The notes: a model not told the origin generated them from the sequence alone. DNA of 64,000 nt from Planctomycetota bacterium (GCA_021414065.1 JAIOPE010000037.1:119887-183886), one strand, 5' to 3'. Counted from the first letter of the stretch, positions 17,458-27,652 are shown. Numbers and translations: made by a program.

Positions 17458-17781
17458 ATGGCGTACGTGATCATCGGCAAGTGCCTCGGCGAGCGCTACG
17501 GCGCGTGTGTGGACGTCTGCCCGGTCGAAGCGATGCACTTCGGCGACCACGAGGGTCAGCCGATGATGGTCATCAATCCGGACACGTGCATCGACTGCGG
17601 CGCCTGCCTCCCGGAGTGCCCGATCGCCGCGATCGTGGACTCGGTCGACCAGGCTCCCGAGTGGGCCGAGTACAACAAGGCCGCGGCCGCGATGTGGCCG
17701 AACGCCACCCAGCAGAAGGACGGCTGGGAGCACCGCGACGCGTCCGAGCCGCCGCACAACCCCGACAACGCCAAGTCGTAG
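17458..17781 (+). CDS. fdxA: 7Fe/8Fe-type ferredoxin
   Basis: IIGKCLGERYGACVDVCPVEAMHF...NPDTCIDCGACLPECPIAAI (Cx7Cx3CP then CxxCxxCxxxCP). ATG 17458. Confidence 0.9.
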   Translation: MAYVIIGKCLGERYGACVDVCPVEAMHFGDHEGQPMMVINPDTCIDCGACLPECPIAAIVDSVDQAPEWAEYNKAAAAMWPNATQQKDGWEHRDASEPPHNPDNAKS

Positions 17782-17853
17782 CCGCCGCGTCCCCCAGGGG
17801 ACACCGCGAGCCCGCTGCGCACCCGCGCGGCGGGCTCGTTCGATTCCCGTCGC

Positions 17854-17980
17854 GGGAGCGTTCGCGGGTCGTGCCTACGTCGTCGGGAACGTCGCCACGA
17901 GCGCCGTGTCGCGAACTCCTCGGTCCGGCCCGGCCGCTGGGAAGCGTTCGCACCTCGTGCCTACCTCGCCGGGAACGCGC
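17854..17980 (+). repeat. Imperfect direct repeat, two units about 85 bp apart
   Basis: GGGAGCGTTCGCGGGTCGTGCCTACGTCGTCGGGAACG (17854) and GGGAAGCGTTCGCACCTCGTGCCTACCTCGCCGGGAACG (17939). Confidence 0.6.
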
Positions 17981-18017
17981 GACCGAGTTCTGCGTCCAAC
18001 AGTGTGAGGAGACCCCC

Positions 18018-19694
18018 ATGCACCCGACCCACCGCGTTTCTCGAATCCCCTTCGCGCTGACCGCTGCCGCCCTCGCCGGGGCCGTGTTCGCCGCCTCCCC
18101 CGCCCGCGCCGACACCGTCGCCGAGTCCCGGATCACCGGCGTGACGGTGTACGAGGACCGCGCGATCGTCGAGCGCACGGCCACGGTCACCGTCGGCAGC
18201 GGCACGACCCGCATCGTCCTGCCGGGGTTCCCGTCGGGCTTCGATCCCAACTCGCTGCGCGCCCGCTCCGGCCAGGTCCGCGTGATGGGCGTGGACACGG
18301 AACGCGTCCACCTCGCGAAGGAGTCGCTCCCCGACGCAGACGCCGCGCGCAAGGCCTGGGACGCCGCCAAGCGCGCCGTCCTCATCGCCACGATGGACGC
18401 CGACGACGCCAAGGACGCATGGGACCGCCTGAAGTCGATCCGCGCCGCCGCCGCTGCGAAGGGCGCCGAGGCGCTCGCTGGCCACTCGACCGATGTGAAG
18501 GCGATCGACGCCATGCTCGACCTCGTGGACGAGAAGGGCCGCGCCTCCCGGCGCCGGATCGTCGAGACGCAGACCGCCGTCGAGACCGCGACGTCCGCCG
18601 AGGACGCCGCCCGCCGCACGTTCGAGGACTACGCCGCCTCGGCCCAGCGTGAGGAGACCCGCGTCGTCGTCACCGTCACCGCGCAGGAAGCCGGCCAGGC
18701 CACGCTCGCGGTGAAGTACATGGTCGGCAACGCGCGGTGGGAGCCCGTCTACGACGTCCGCGTCTCCGACGACTTCTCCGCAACGTCGCTCGAGATGACC
18801 GCGGTCGTCTCGCAGCAGACCGGCGAGGACTGGAGCGGCGTCCCGCTGGAGGTGACGACTGCCCAGCCCGCCGCCGGCGCGTCGCCGCCCGAGCCGAACC
18901 CGTGGATCGTCGACTTGCAGTCGAACGAACCGCGCGGCGCCGAACGCGAGATGGCCCGCCGCGCCGTGCCGGCCGCGCCTGCGCTGAAGGTCCTCTACGA
19001 CTCGAAGGACAAGGACGACGCGGGCTTCATCGCGCCCGTCCGCCGATCCGGCGTGGTCGTCGCGTTCTCCGCGCCGCTCCCCGCGAACGTGAAGAGCGAC
19101 GGTCAGGCGTCGCGCGTGGCCCTCGGCCGCTTCGACCTCCCGCCGGACGTCCGCTGGACGGCCTTCCCGAAGGCGACCGACAAGGTCTACGTCACAACCA
19201 AGCTGAAGAACACCACGGGCCAGGCGCTCCCCGGAGGCAACGCACGCGTGTTCGTCGGCCCGGACTTCGTCGGTCCCATGTCGGTCGCCGACTGGGGCAT
19301 GGACAAGGAGATCGACGTCGGTCTCGGCGTGGACCGCGAGGTCGAGGTCACGCGCGAGTCGTTGAAGAACGAGCGCTCCACCGAAGGCGTGTTCAGCAAA
19401 GACACTGTGTTCGAGCGCGAGTACCGCATCACCTTCAAGAACCACCGCGATCGCGCGATCGACGTGCGCCTTCTCGATCAGGTCCCCGTCTCTCAGGACG
19501 AGGAGTTGAAGGTCGAGACGACCACCATGTCCACCCCGCCCGCGAAGCTCCCCGACCGCGACGCCGAGACCAACCGCGCCCGCGGCGTGATCGAGTGGCG
19601 CTTCAACGTCGCCGCCAAGCAGGAGTTCGACCTCCGCTTCGGCTTCCGCGTGAACCACCCGAAGGGCCGCGTGATCATCGGCTACGACGAGTGA
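18018..19694 (+). CDS. DUF4139/MuiA-family (mucoidy inhibitor-like) secreted protein
   Basis: Signal peptide; ITGVTVYEDRAIVERTATVTVGSGTTRIVLPGFPSGFDPNSLRARS N-terminal domain; LAVKYMVGNARWEPVYDVRVSD; C-terminal RAIDVRLLDQVPVSQDEELKVE. ATG 18018. Confidence 0.8.
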   Translation: MHPTHRVSRIPFALTAAALAGAVFAASPARADTVAESRITGVTVYEDRAIVERTATVTVGSGTTRIVLPGFPSGFDPNSLRARSGQVRVMGVDTERVHLAKESLPDADAARKAWDAAKRAVLIATMDADDAKDAWDRLKSIRAAAAAKGAEALAGHSTDVKAIDAMLDLVDEKGRASRRRIVETQTAVETATSAEDAARRTFEDYAASAQREETRVVVTVTAQEAGQATLAVKYMVGNARWEPVYDVRVSDDFSATSLEMTAVVSQQTGEDWSGVPLEVTTAQPAAGASPPEPNPWIVDLQSNEPRGAEREMARRAVPAAPALKVLYDSKDKDDAGFIAPVRRSGVVVAFSAPLPANVKSDGQASRVALGRFDLPPDVRWTAFPKATDKVYVTTKLKNTTGQALPGGNARVFVGPDFVGPMSVADWGMDKEIDVGLGVDREVEVTRESLKNERSTEGVFSKDTVFEREYRITFKNHRDRAIDVRLLDQVPVSQDEELKVETTTMSTPPAKLPDRDAETNRARGVIEWRFNVAAKQEFDLRFGFRVNHPKGRVIIGYDE

Positions 19695-19750
19695 GGGGCC
19701 GGGCGCGGCGTCCGCTTGGCGCCGGCAATTGGGCCAATCCAAAGACCCCA

Positions 19751-19842
19751 GGGGACTGGGCTAAGCTGAGCAGTTGAGCTGCGACCACCCCTCGGATTCC
19801 CAGAGAAGTGCTGGCGCAACTGCTCAGGTTTGCCCTGTCCCC
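19751..19842. other. Long intergenic inverted repeat/hairpin (26-nt arms, 40-nt loop)
   Basis: Left arm GGGGACTGGGCTAAGCTGAGCAGTTG (19751..19776); right arm CAACTGCTCAGGTTTGCCCTGTCCCC (19817..19842); 23/26 complementary, including a perfect 11-bp CTGAGCAGTTG/CAACTGCTCAG. Confidence 0.75.
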
Positions 19843-19927
19843 GCGCCCTCGCCCGCGACGTTCGCGGGACCGTGCCCGCGCGACTCCCGGGGCCGGGGCC
19901 GCCGCTGATCCGGGGTACACTCCTGGC

Positions 19928-21352
19928 ATGACGCGCCTACTCGTCGCGTGGGGTCTCCTGCTGCTCGCGGCTGCGACGGCGTTCGCGGACGGCGGCGTCT
20001 TCCCGTCCGCACCGAAGGTGCAGCAGGCAGCACTCGCCGATGTGCGCACGCCGGACCAGCGTGCAGCGCTCGCCTGGGACGCGGCCGCCGGCATTGAGAC
20101 GCTCGTCATCGAGACCACCGTGCGCGGCGAGGGCACCGACTTCGCCTGGATCCTCCCGCTCCCCGCCGCGCCGACGATCGAGACGTCCGCTCGGGACCTG
20201 TTCCCCGTCCTCCGGGACCACTCCCCCATCGACGTGTGGACGGACGTCACGCCCCACTGGCTCGGCCTGCTTGCTCTCGCAGCAGCGGTGCTCCTTGTGC
20301 CCCTCGCGCCGAGCCGTGGTGCCGCTCTCGTCGTCCTCGGTGTCGCCTCGCTCTTGATGCTCACGCTGCTCGCGATTGGGGGATTCGGTCCCGGGAGCGA
20401 CGGACTCTCCATGACATACGGCGACGGGGCAGGCCTATCGCTCTCGCTGCCCGAGCCGAAGCGGACGACGGTCCGCGTCCTCGACCGCCGGACGGTGGGC
20501 GCCTTCGACGCCGCCGTCGTGACGGCGCAGGAGCCCGCGGATCTGCGGCACTGGCTCGACGAGAACGGCTACGTCGCACCGGCGTCGATCGACCCCGTCG
20601 TGGCGGAGTACGTCCGCGAGGGCTGGGTCTTCGTCGCGACGAAGCTCCGCGCCGACGCCACGGCGGAGGACGTCCGCAACGTGGCGCCGCTCTCGTTCCG
20701 CTTCCCGGCGAAGGAGCCCGTCTACCCGATGCGGCTGACCGGCGCGGTGAACCCGTCGCTCGAACTGGAGATGTACGTCTTCGGCGACCGTGGAGTGGAG
20801 GCGGACGGCCTTGAGGTCACGCACAGCACCGAGTTCGACCTGTGGGGGCCCGATGCTCCAGTCGCGCGCTGGACGAGCCACTCGGAGGTCGTCCGGCTCG
20901 CCGGAGAGGCGAAGGGCGTCACGCGACTCGTGGGCTCCTTCGATGCCGGGGCCATGTCGCGAGACATCGCGTTTCGGTGGACCGACTTCACCGACGTCCG
21001 TCCGTTCCGCTTCACGTCGGCGTCCGCGTGGACGCTCGCGCTCGACGCCGCAGCGGCGATCCTGTTCGCTGGAGCGATCGCCGTCGCGCGCCGCACCACG
21101 GTGAGGTGGAGTTCCGGTCGGTTCCGCGCGCCCGTTGTTGGCCTGGAGGTTGGCCGTGAGGTTGGCCGTGACACTGCCACGGCGGCGCAGTTCCGCGTCG
21201 CGATCCGGTTCGTCGCCGCAGCAGCGCTCGCCGGAGGCGCGATTCGCATGTCGCTACCCACCATCGACTACGCGCCGCCCCACACCGACGAGGAGCCGGT
21301 GGATATCCTGCCGTGGCAGCCCGATCCGGACGACGACGCCCGGGATCGCTGA
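19928..21352 (+). CDS. DUF2330-like secreted/membrane protein
   Basis: Signal peptide then DGGVFPSAPKVQQAALADVRTPDQRAALAWDAAAGIETLVIETTVRGEGTDFAWILPLPAAPTIETS; two or three TM segments. ATG 19928. Confidence 0.7.
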   Translation: MTRLLVAWGLLLLAAATAFADGGVFPSAPKVQQAALADVRTPDQRAALAWDAAAGIETLVIETTVRGEGTDFAWILPLPAAPTIETSARDLFPVLRDHSPIDVWTDVTPHWLGLLALAAAVLLVPLAPSRGAALVVLGVASLLMLTLLAIGGFGPGSDGLSMTYGDGAGLSLSLPEPKRTTVRVLDRRTVGAFDAAVVTAQEPADLRHWLDENGYVAPASIDPVVAEYVREGWVFVATKLRADATAEDVRNVAPLSFRFPAKEPVYPMRLTGAVNPSLELEMYVFGDRGVEADGLEVTHSTEFDLWGPDAPVARWTSHSEVVRLAGEAKGVTRLVGSFDAGAMSRDIAFRWTDFTDVRPFRFTSASAWTLALDAAAAILFAGAIAVARRTTVRWSSGRFRAPVVGLEVGREVGRDTATAAQFRVAIRFVAAAALAGGAIRMSLPTIDYAPPHTDEEPVDILPWQPDPDDDARDR

Positions 21353-21438
21353 CCCATGCTCGACGCCGACGCCGGCAGGACGCAGCGCCACGCGGGGGAC
21401 ACGCGCCCGTAGCATCGGCGCTTCCACGGAGGTGACGG

Positions 21439-22914
21439 ATGCGGCGACCTGCGATCTGGACGGCGGCTGTGGTGCTGCTCGCGGCGACGAGCGGCACGGC
21501 GACGGCGATGTTTCTGCGGTACCCGGAAGCGCCCGTGACGCGCCTCATCGCGAACGTCGCGAAAGCCCTGGAGAAGACCCCCGACGACCCGCACCTTCTC
21601 TACCTGAAGGGCCGCACGCACGCGATCGCCTACGCGCAGGGCGAGACAGCCGACGGTCACTATGAGAAGGCCTCCAGTCACGGTCGGACGGCCGAGCCGG
21701 ATCTGCCCGTGTTCGGGACGCGCGACTACGACCTGCTGAAGTTCAACGGCGAGGCCGGCGAGACACGGCTCGGGCACCTGCGTGACGGCATCCGCTGCCT
21801 GCGTCGCGCGTCGGAGCTCTCGAAGGCGCCGGTGAAGGCCACGTCGGACGTCGATGACCGGCCGCTCCTCTTCCTCGGGCTCGCGTGGCTCCTCGACGAT
21901 GGGAGCCGCTTCGCGCCGCGGCTCGGACACCCCGAGGGCACCGAACCGAAGGACGCTCTCCCGGAGGCGGAGCGCGCCGAGATCGACGCGCGCATCGCGA
22001 AGCTCGGTGCGGAGAAGGAGGACGAACGGAGGGCGGCGCACGACGCGCTGCGCCGGTCGCTCCCCCGGTGCTGGTCACGGCTGATCGCGCAGAAGGACGC
22101 GAAAGACGAAAGGGTGCGGCAGGCCGTGGGCGCGCTCCTCGCTCGTTGGTGGCAGGACCAGGCGGTCGCGGCGTACCGCAGGGCGCTGGCCCTGACGCGC
22201 GCGGAGGACGCGATGTTCGCAGACATCTGGGACACGTACACGATCTCGCGCGAGGCCGGGAATGCCATCCTGCGTCTGCTCGATGACAAGGACGACTCCA
22301 AGGCTGCGGCGAAGGAGCGAGCCGACATTGAGGAGCATCTGAAGACCCTCGACAAGCGCGAAATGGCGATCACGCCGGTCATCTTCCCGATCACACACCC
22401 CGCGCCTCTCGCCGACCTGCTCCCGGCGGGCCGCACCACGCGCTTCGACGTTGCGGGCGACGGGATCGACCGCACGTGGCCGTGGCCGTCCGCCGACGCC
22501 GGGTTCCTGGTGTGGGCGCCGGACCTGACGAAGCCGATCACGTCGGGCCGCCAACTGTTCGGCGCGCGCACCTGGTGGATCTTCTGGCGCGACGGCTACG
22601 AGCCGCTGTCGATGCTCGACGACGACGCCGACGGCCGCCTCTCCGGCGCGGAACTCGACGGCATCGGCGTGTGGCGCGACCTGGACGGCAACGGCACGAG
22701 CGACGCTGGAGAGGTCGTGTCCGCCGCGGCGCACGGCATCGCCTGGATCGCCGTCCGCGCCACGCGCACCGAAGACGGCGTCCCCGCCGCCGACCGCGGC
22801 ATCGGCCTCACCGACGGCACGACCCGCCCGACCTACGACTGGACCCCGCACCCGATCGCGCACGCCGACGACGCGACGTCGATGACGTTCCACATGGACG
22901 CCGTCGATCGGTAG
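21439..22914 (+). CDS. Secreted hypothetical protein with EF-hand-like C-terminal motif
   Basis: Signal peptide; DDDADGRLSGAELDGIGVWRDLDGNGTSDAGEVVS near the C-terminus. Confidence 0.65.
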   Translation: MRRPAIWTAAVVLLAATSGTATAMFLRYPEAPVTRLIANVAKALEKTPDDPHLLYLKGRTHAIAYAQGETADGHYEKASSHGRTAEPDLPVFGTRDYDLLKFNGEAGETRLGHLRDGIRCLRRASELSKAPVKATSDVDDRPLLFLGLAWLLDDGSRFAPRLGHPEGTEPKDALPEAERAEIDARIAKLGAEKEDERRAAHDALRRSLPRCWSRLIAQKDAKDERVRQAVGALLARWWQDQAVAAYRRALALTRAEDAMFADIWDTYTISREAGNAILRLLDDKDDSKAAAKERADIEEHLKTLDKREMAITPVIFPITHPAPLADLLPAGRTTRFDVAGDGIDRTWPWPSADAGFLVWAPDLTKPITSGRQLFGARTWWIFWRDGYEPLSMLDDDADGRLSGAELDGIGVWRDLDGNGTSDAGEVVSAAAHGIAWIAVRATRTEDGVPAADRGIGLTDGTTRPTYDWTPHPIAHADDATSMTFHMDAVDR

Positions 22915-23015
22915 CACCATGTGACGTCCATCTCGATGCGCCGCCCTCACCCCACGCGCCGTCGGGGGTTCGTTGCCGCGCGGCTCGCCGCGCGTTGTAG
23001 TTGCCCGGCAACGCC

Positions 23016-23450
23016 ATGACGAACCAGCACCCCGCCGCACCCCCCGCCCCCGACCTCGAGACCTTCGAGAACCCTGCCCCGCACCGCGACTACGAGATCG
23101 AGATCGTCCAGCCCGAGTTCACTTCGGTCTGTCCGAAGACGGGGCAGCCGGACTTCGGGACGATCCGGATCGTGTACGTGCCGGAGCGGACGTGCGTCGA
23201 ATTGAAGAGCCTGAAACTCTGGCTCCAGACGTATCGCAACCGCGGGATCTTCTACGAGTCGGCCACGAACGAGATCCTCGACACGCTCGTCGCCGCGGTG
23301 CTGCCGCGGCGGATGGTCGTCTCGGGTGAGTTCACGGCGCGGGGCGGCGTGCTGACGACCGTGCGCTGCCGCTACGAGGCGGGCGTGGATGCCGCGCCGG
23401 CCGGTGCGCCGAAGCGGTCTCCGAAGAAGCGCGCCCGCAACGCGAAGTGA
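23016..23450 (+). CDS. queF: NADPH-dependent 7-cyano-7-deazaguanine reductase
   Basis: [59 protein letters not shown]. Confidence 0.93.
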   Translation: MTNQHPAAPPAPDLETFENPAPHRDYEIEIVQPEFTSVCPKTGQPDFGTIRIVYVPERTCVELKSLKLWLQTYRNRGIFYESATNEILDTLVAAVLPRRMVVSGEFTARGGVLTTVRCRYEAGVDAAPAGAPKRSPKKRARNAK

Positions 23451-24385
23451 CGCGGAGCCGCCTCGCTCCGAGCCCCACCGGCGCGCTCCATCTCGGCAAC
23501 GCGCGCACCTTCCTCCTCACCTGGCTGCACGTCCGCGCCGTCAGCGGCACGCTTCTGCTCCGGATCGACGACCTCGACGGTCCGCGCGTGAAAACGGGCG
23601 CCGCGGTGCAGGCGCTGGACGACCTGCGTCGGCTCGGCCTCGACTGGGACGAAGCGCCGGGCGTGCTCGTACAGAGCGAGCGGGCGGCGGTGTACGACGC
23701 CGCGGCGCAGCGACTCGTCGATTCCGGACTGGCGTATCCGTGCGTGTGTACGCGGACCGAAGTCGAGTCGGCCGCGAGCGCGCCGCACGGCGCCGAAGGC
23801 CCGCGGTATCCCGGAACGTGTCGCGGCCGATGGTCGTCGCTCGACGACGCGAAGCGCGACACCGCCCGCCCTGCCGCGCTGCGGTTCGCGACCACGCCCG
23901 GCGCGGTCCCCTTCGACGACGCGCTCTTCGGCGCGCAGGCGTTCGACCCCGCCGCCGAGACGGGCGACTTCGTGATCCGGAAGTCGAACGGGACCGCCGC
24001 GTACCAACTCGCGACGGTCGTGGACGACGCAGCGTCGGGCGTGGACCTCGTCATCCGCGGCGCGGACCTGCTGCCGAGTACGTCGCGGCAGATCCTGCTC
24101 CAGCGCGCGCTCGGGCTCCCGACGCCGGCGCACCTGCACCTTCCGCTCGTCGTCGGACCCGACGGACGCCGCCTCGCCAAGCGTCACGGCGACACGTCGA
24201 TCCGCACGCTCCTCGCCTCGGGATGGACGCCTGACGCACTCGTCGGATGGCTCGCGTGGTCGGCGGGACTCGCGGAGCCGGGGGCGCGCATCCAGCCGCG
24301 TGACCTGATCCCGCGGTACAATCCTGCCAACTTGTCGCGCGACGCCGTCGTCGTGGATGCGTCGGCGCTCGGGCCGCGCGGTTAG
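23447..24385 (+). CDS. gluQ: Glutamyl-Q tRNA(Asp) synthetase
   Basis: [27 protein letters not shown]...[15 protein letters not shown]...[21 protein letters not shown]...[44 protein letters not shown]; short GluRS-like, no anticodon-binding domain; GTGA overlap with queF. Confidence 0.9.
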   Translation: MTRSRLAPSPTGALHLGNARTFLLTWLHVRAVSGTLLLRIDDLDGPRVKTGAAVQALDDLRRLGLDWDEAPGVLVQSERAAVYDAAAQRLVDSGLAYPCVCTRTEVESAASAPHGAEGPRYPGTCRGRWSSLDDAKRDTARPAALRFATTPGAVPFDDALFGAQAFDPAAETGDFVIRKSNGTAAYQLATVVDDAASGVDLVIRGADLLPSTSRQILLQRALGLPTPAHLHLPLVVGPDGRRLAKRHGDTSIRTLLASGWTPDALVGWLAWSAGLAEPGARIQPRDLIPRYNPANLSRDAVVVDASALGPRG

Positions 24386-24402
24386 GATCTCTCGCCCCAC
24401 CC

Positions 24403-25785
24403 ATGGACCCCGAATTCGGAAACCCTAGCCTCCCCGGCCTCGTCGCCGGGATTCCCACGCTCCTCGCGGCCCAGGGTCCGCTCGACGGCATCGTGCCGCT
24501 CGTGCTCGGAACGATCGCACTGCTCGTGGTGTCGTTCCTCGCATCGCTCACCGAAGCCGCGTACATGTCGCTCTCCCGGATGCGGGCCGAGACGCTTGCG
24601 GAAGAAGGTGCGACGAATGCGGAACGCCTCGCCGGCCGACTCCGCCTCGACTTCGCCCGGCCGCTCGCGACGCTCGTCATCTTCAACAACATCGCGAACT
24701 CCGGCGGCCCGCTTCTCGCGGGTGCGGCCGCGCAGCACTACGCCGAGGTGCAGGGATGGAACCCGGCCACGGTGGTCGGCGTCTACGGCGCGATCCTCGT
24801 CGTGCTCGTGATCCTGTTCGGCGAGATCCTTCCAAAGACGATCGGCGAGCACCACCCCGAGCCGGTCGCGCGGACTGCCGCGTGGCCGCTTCAGGTGATC
24901 AAGATCGCACTCACGCCGCTCACCGCGATCATCGGCCGGTTGCAGCGTCCGTTCGCGCGAATCGGCGGGCACCAGACCTCGGAGGAGGAGATCGGTCGCC
25001 TCGCGGAACTCGGCCAGGAGCAGGGCGCGATCGAGAAGCACGAGGGCGAGATGATCGGCCGCGTGCTGAAGCTCGACGAGATCACCGCCGGCGACATCAT
25101 GACGCCGCGCGTGGACATGACGATGCTCTCCGCCGACGCAAAACTCGCGGACGTGAAGGAAGAGCTCGGCAACCTGAAACGCTCGCTTGTCCCCCTCTTC
25201 CGCAAAAACCGCGACGACGTGGTCGCCGTGCTCGACCGCATGGACGCGTTGCTGCTGCTTGCGCGCGGCAAGGGCGACATGCTGCTCAACGATCCGCTCA
25301 TCACCGTGAAACCGTACTTCGTGCCGCACACGATGCCGGCGAACCGTCTCCTCGTGCAGCTCCAGCGGCGCACGGATCACCTGGCGGTCGTGGTCGGCGA
25401 GTACGGCGAAACCGTGGGGCTCGTGACCCTCGAAGACGTGATCGAGGAGATCGTCGGCGAGATCTACGACGAGAACGACATCGGCGTCGGCACGGGCGTG
25501 CAGCGTGTTTCGCGCGACGTGGTCGTGGCCCTCGGCGCGTCGGAAGTGAAGGACGTGAACGACTCGCTCGGCACGGAGATCCCGAACCACCGCACGGTGG
25601 CCGGTCTCCTCCTCGACGAGTTGGGCGACATCCCGTCGCAGGGCGCCACGCACGCGGCGTTCGGCGTGACGTTCGAGATCGTGGAGCGCTCGGAGCGCGC
25701 GATCGTGAAGGTCCGCATCCGCCGCGACCGCCCGCCCATCGAAGACGGCGAGTCCCCGTCGGCCAGCGTCAACGAAGACGCATAG
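24403..25785 (+). CDS. CNNM/HlyC-CorC family transporter (DUF21-CBS-CorC)
   Basis: DUF21-like TM N-terminus; EITAGDIMTPRVDMTML CBS region; C-terminal TVAGLLLDELGDIPSQG CorC_HlyC domain. Confidence 0.85.
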   Translation: MDPEFGNPSLPGLVAGIPTLLAAQGPLDGIVPLVLGTIALLVVSFLASLTEAAYMSLSRMRAETLAEEGATNAERLAGRLRLDFARPLATLVIFNNIANSGGPLLAGAAAQHYAEVQGWNPATVVGVYGAILVVLVILFGEILPKTIGEHHPEPVARTAAWPLQVIKIALTPLTAIIGRLQRPFARIGGHQTSEEEIGRLAELGQEQGAIEKHEGEMIGRVLKLDEITAGDIMTPRVDMTMLSADAKLADVKEELGNLKRSLVPLFRKNRDDVVAVLDRMDALLLLARGKGDMLLNDPLITVKPYFVPHTMPANRLLVQLQRRTDHLAVVVGEYGETVGLVTLEDVIEEIVGEIYDENDIGVGTGVQRVSRDVVVALGASEVKDVNDSLGTEIPNHRTVAGLLLDELGDIPSQGATHAAFGVTFEIVERSERAIVKVRIRRDRPPIEDGESPSASVNEDA

Positions 25786-25795
25786 GGTCCGTCAG

Positions 25796-27652
25796 TCACT
25801 CCGTCCTGAACTGCCACGCGAACTCGACCGGGCCTTCCTTGCCCGTCGCCCGAAATCGCACGACGTACGCGGTGTCGGCATCCAGTGGGGACGACGCGCA
25901 GAAGATCGCGCTGTCTTCCGGGAAGCCGGACGCGAAGTCCTCCTTGTACCGGTGCTCCTTGCACCAGAGCGTGCCGGAGATCGGGACGGGGCCGGCGGCG
26001 GTCGGAACCGACTCGCCCTCGTCCGCCGGATCGACCGCCTTCGGCGTCGCCCGGAACAACTCGACGCTCAGGTCCTTCAGGTCGGCGAACCGATCGCCGG
26101 CGCGGGTCCATGTGATGCAGATCGGCGTGCCGCGCGGCGTGTCGTAGTACTTCGGGTCCGGGTCGGGAACGGGGATCTCCGGCTCGCACTTGACGGGCAC
26201 GCCCGTCTGACCCGGGCCCGGGATGAGCAGCGGGAACCCGCGCTGCGACGCGTCGATCGGCGGGCCCCAGAGCAGCGATCCCACGGGCCCCGGGAACGCG
26301 CCGACGCCTCCCTCCGGCGTGCCGAGACAGCTTCCGCGATGCAGGATCGTCCAGAAGATGTCCCGTGCGAACCGAGCGCCGTCCGGTGACGTGCCGACGC
26401 TGCTCCGTTTGCCCGCCTCGGCGCCGCGCGGCGTGATCGCCGGCTTGCCCTTGTACTCGTCGTGGCCGGAGAAGCCGTTCGCGACCCAATACGCGTGATG
26501 GAGTCCGCACGCCTCGCTCCACATGCGGTCGATGCGCTGCGGCGGGAGTCCGGCCGCCTGTCGCCACGTGTTGAGCGACTTCATCTCCGCCGCCTGCTCG
26601 GGCGTCCGCCACGACGGCTCGGGTTCGGTCTCGACCTGGAGCGTCCAGATCACCGTGTCCTTCCCCTCGTCGCGCGTCGTGAAGCGGATCAACTTCCACG
26701 AGACGAGGCCCTGTTCGGTCCAAGCCGTCGGCTCCTCGCCGACATGTCGAAACGCGCCGCCCGCGAACCGAACGAGGTCCTTCTCGCCGTCGAATGCGCC
26801 GTCCTGGTCCGCGTCGAGGAACTCGACAGCGACGCCATCCACCTCGCCCGAGAGCGTGGTCGCAGGTGCCGCGATCCACCGCCCGAGACGCTGGAAGACG
26901 AGCACCTTCCGCGGCGTCTTCTTCGGGCCGACGTCGATCACGCGTCCGAAGTCGATCCCGACCGCCGCGGCGAACTTGCCGTCCTTCCCCGTGTCGATTT
27001 CGAGTTTCATGGCCGACTCGCGCACCGCGATCGACTCGCCGACGAGCGACTCGGGGAGCTTCTTCACCGGAGACGCCAGCAACTGCTCGATCCACGGCGG
27101 AATGAACGACGCGTCCCAGAGCGCACCGGGCTCGAGCGTCACGGTCCGCCGCACGGAGTCGGCTCGGTGCGTCCGCAGTCGATCGAGGACTGCGTCGATC
27201 CAGCGCTGGCCACGCGGCGCGTCGGGCGGCGCGGTGTCGCGCGGGCGGCCGCGGCCTCGGCCCGGCTCGGGGTCCTTCTCCTTCGGCGCGGGCTTCTCCG
27301 TTGCGGCGCGGCGCCAGCCCTTCGCGCGCCACTCGCTGCGGCAGGTTTCGATCGCCGCGACGGCGCCGTCGGCGTCGAGTCCGCCGATGCCGTCCACGAC
27401 CCCCTGGAATCGCTTCGACGAGACGTCGTCCGGGATGCGGTCGATCAGCAGGGGAACGGCGGCCGGCCCGAGTTGCTTCAACGCCTTCGCGCCGCGCGCA
27501 CGGATCGACGCGTCGGGCTCGCCGAGGTCCGCGACGATTGCATCGACTCGCTTCTCCAGATCGGCGTCTGCTGCGCGGACGGACGTCGCCGACGAGCCCG
27601 CGACCGCCAGCGCCAGGATCGCCGCCGCGCCGCGGGCGGCGCGCCGCGTCAC
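25796..27652 (-). CDS. Secreted protein with HEAT-like N-terminus and CAP/SCP-like region
   Basis: Signal peptide; IRARGAKALKQLGPAAVPLLIDRI; EMKSLNTWRQAAGLPPQRIDRMWSEACGLHHAYWVANGFSGHDEYKGKPAITPRGAEAG resembles CAP fold. Confidence 0.6.
   Translation of the reverse strand: MTRRAARGAAAILALAVAGSSATSVRAADADLEKRVDAIVADLGEPDASIRARGAKALKQLGPAAVPLLIDRIPDDVSSKRFQGVVDGIGGLDADGAVAAIETCRSEWRAKGWRRAATEKPAPKEKDPEPGRGRGRPRDTAPPDAPRGQRWIDAVLDRLRTHRADSVRRTVTLEPGALWDASFIPPWIEQLLASPVKKLPESLVGESIAVRESAMKLEIDTGKDGKFAAAVGIDFGRVIDVGPKKTPRKVLVFQRLGRWIAAPATTLSGEVDGVAVEFLDADQDGAFDGEKDLVRFAGGAFRHVGEEPTAWTEQGLVSWKLIRFTTRDEGKDTVIWTLQVETEPEPSWRTPEQAAEMKSLNTWRQAAGLPPQRIDRMWSEACGLHHAYWVANGFSGHDEYKGKPAITPRGAEAGKRSSVGTSPDGARFARDIFWTILHRGSCLGTPEGGVGAFPGPVGSLLWGPPIDASQRGFPLLIPGPGQTGVPVKCEPEIPVPDPDPKYYDTPRGTPICITWTRAGDRFADLKDLSVELFRATPKAVDPADEGESVPTAAGPVPISGTLWCKEHRYKEDFASGFPEDSAIFCASSPLDADTAYVVRFRATGKEGPVEFAWQFRTE

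Noticed and set aside
22915-23015. Possible preQ1 riboswitch upstream of queF
   Set aside because: The leader contains GC-rich hairpins but no recognisable preQ1-I or preQ1-II consensus.
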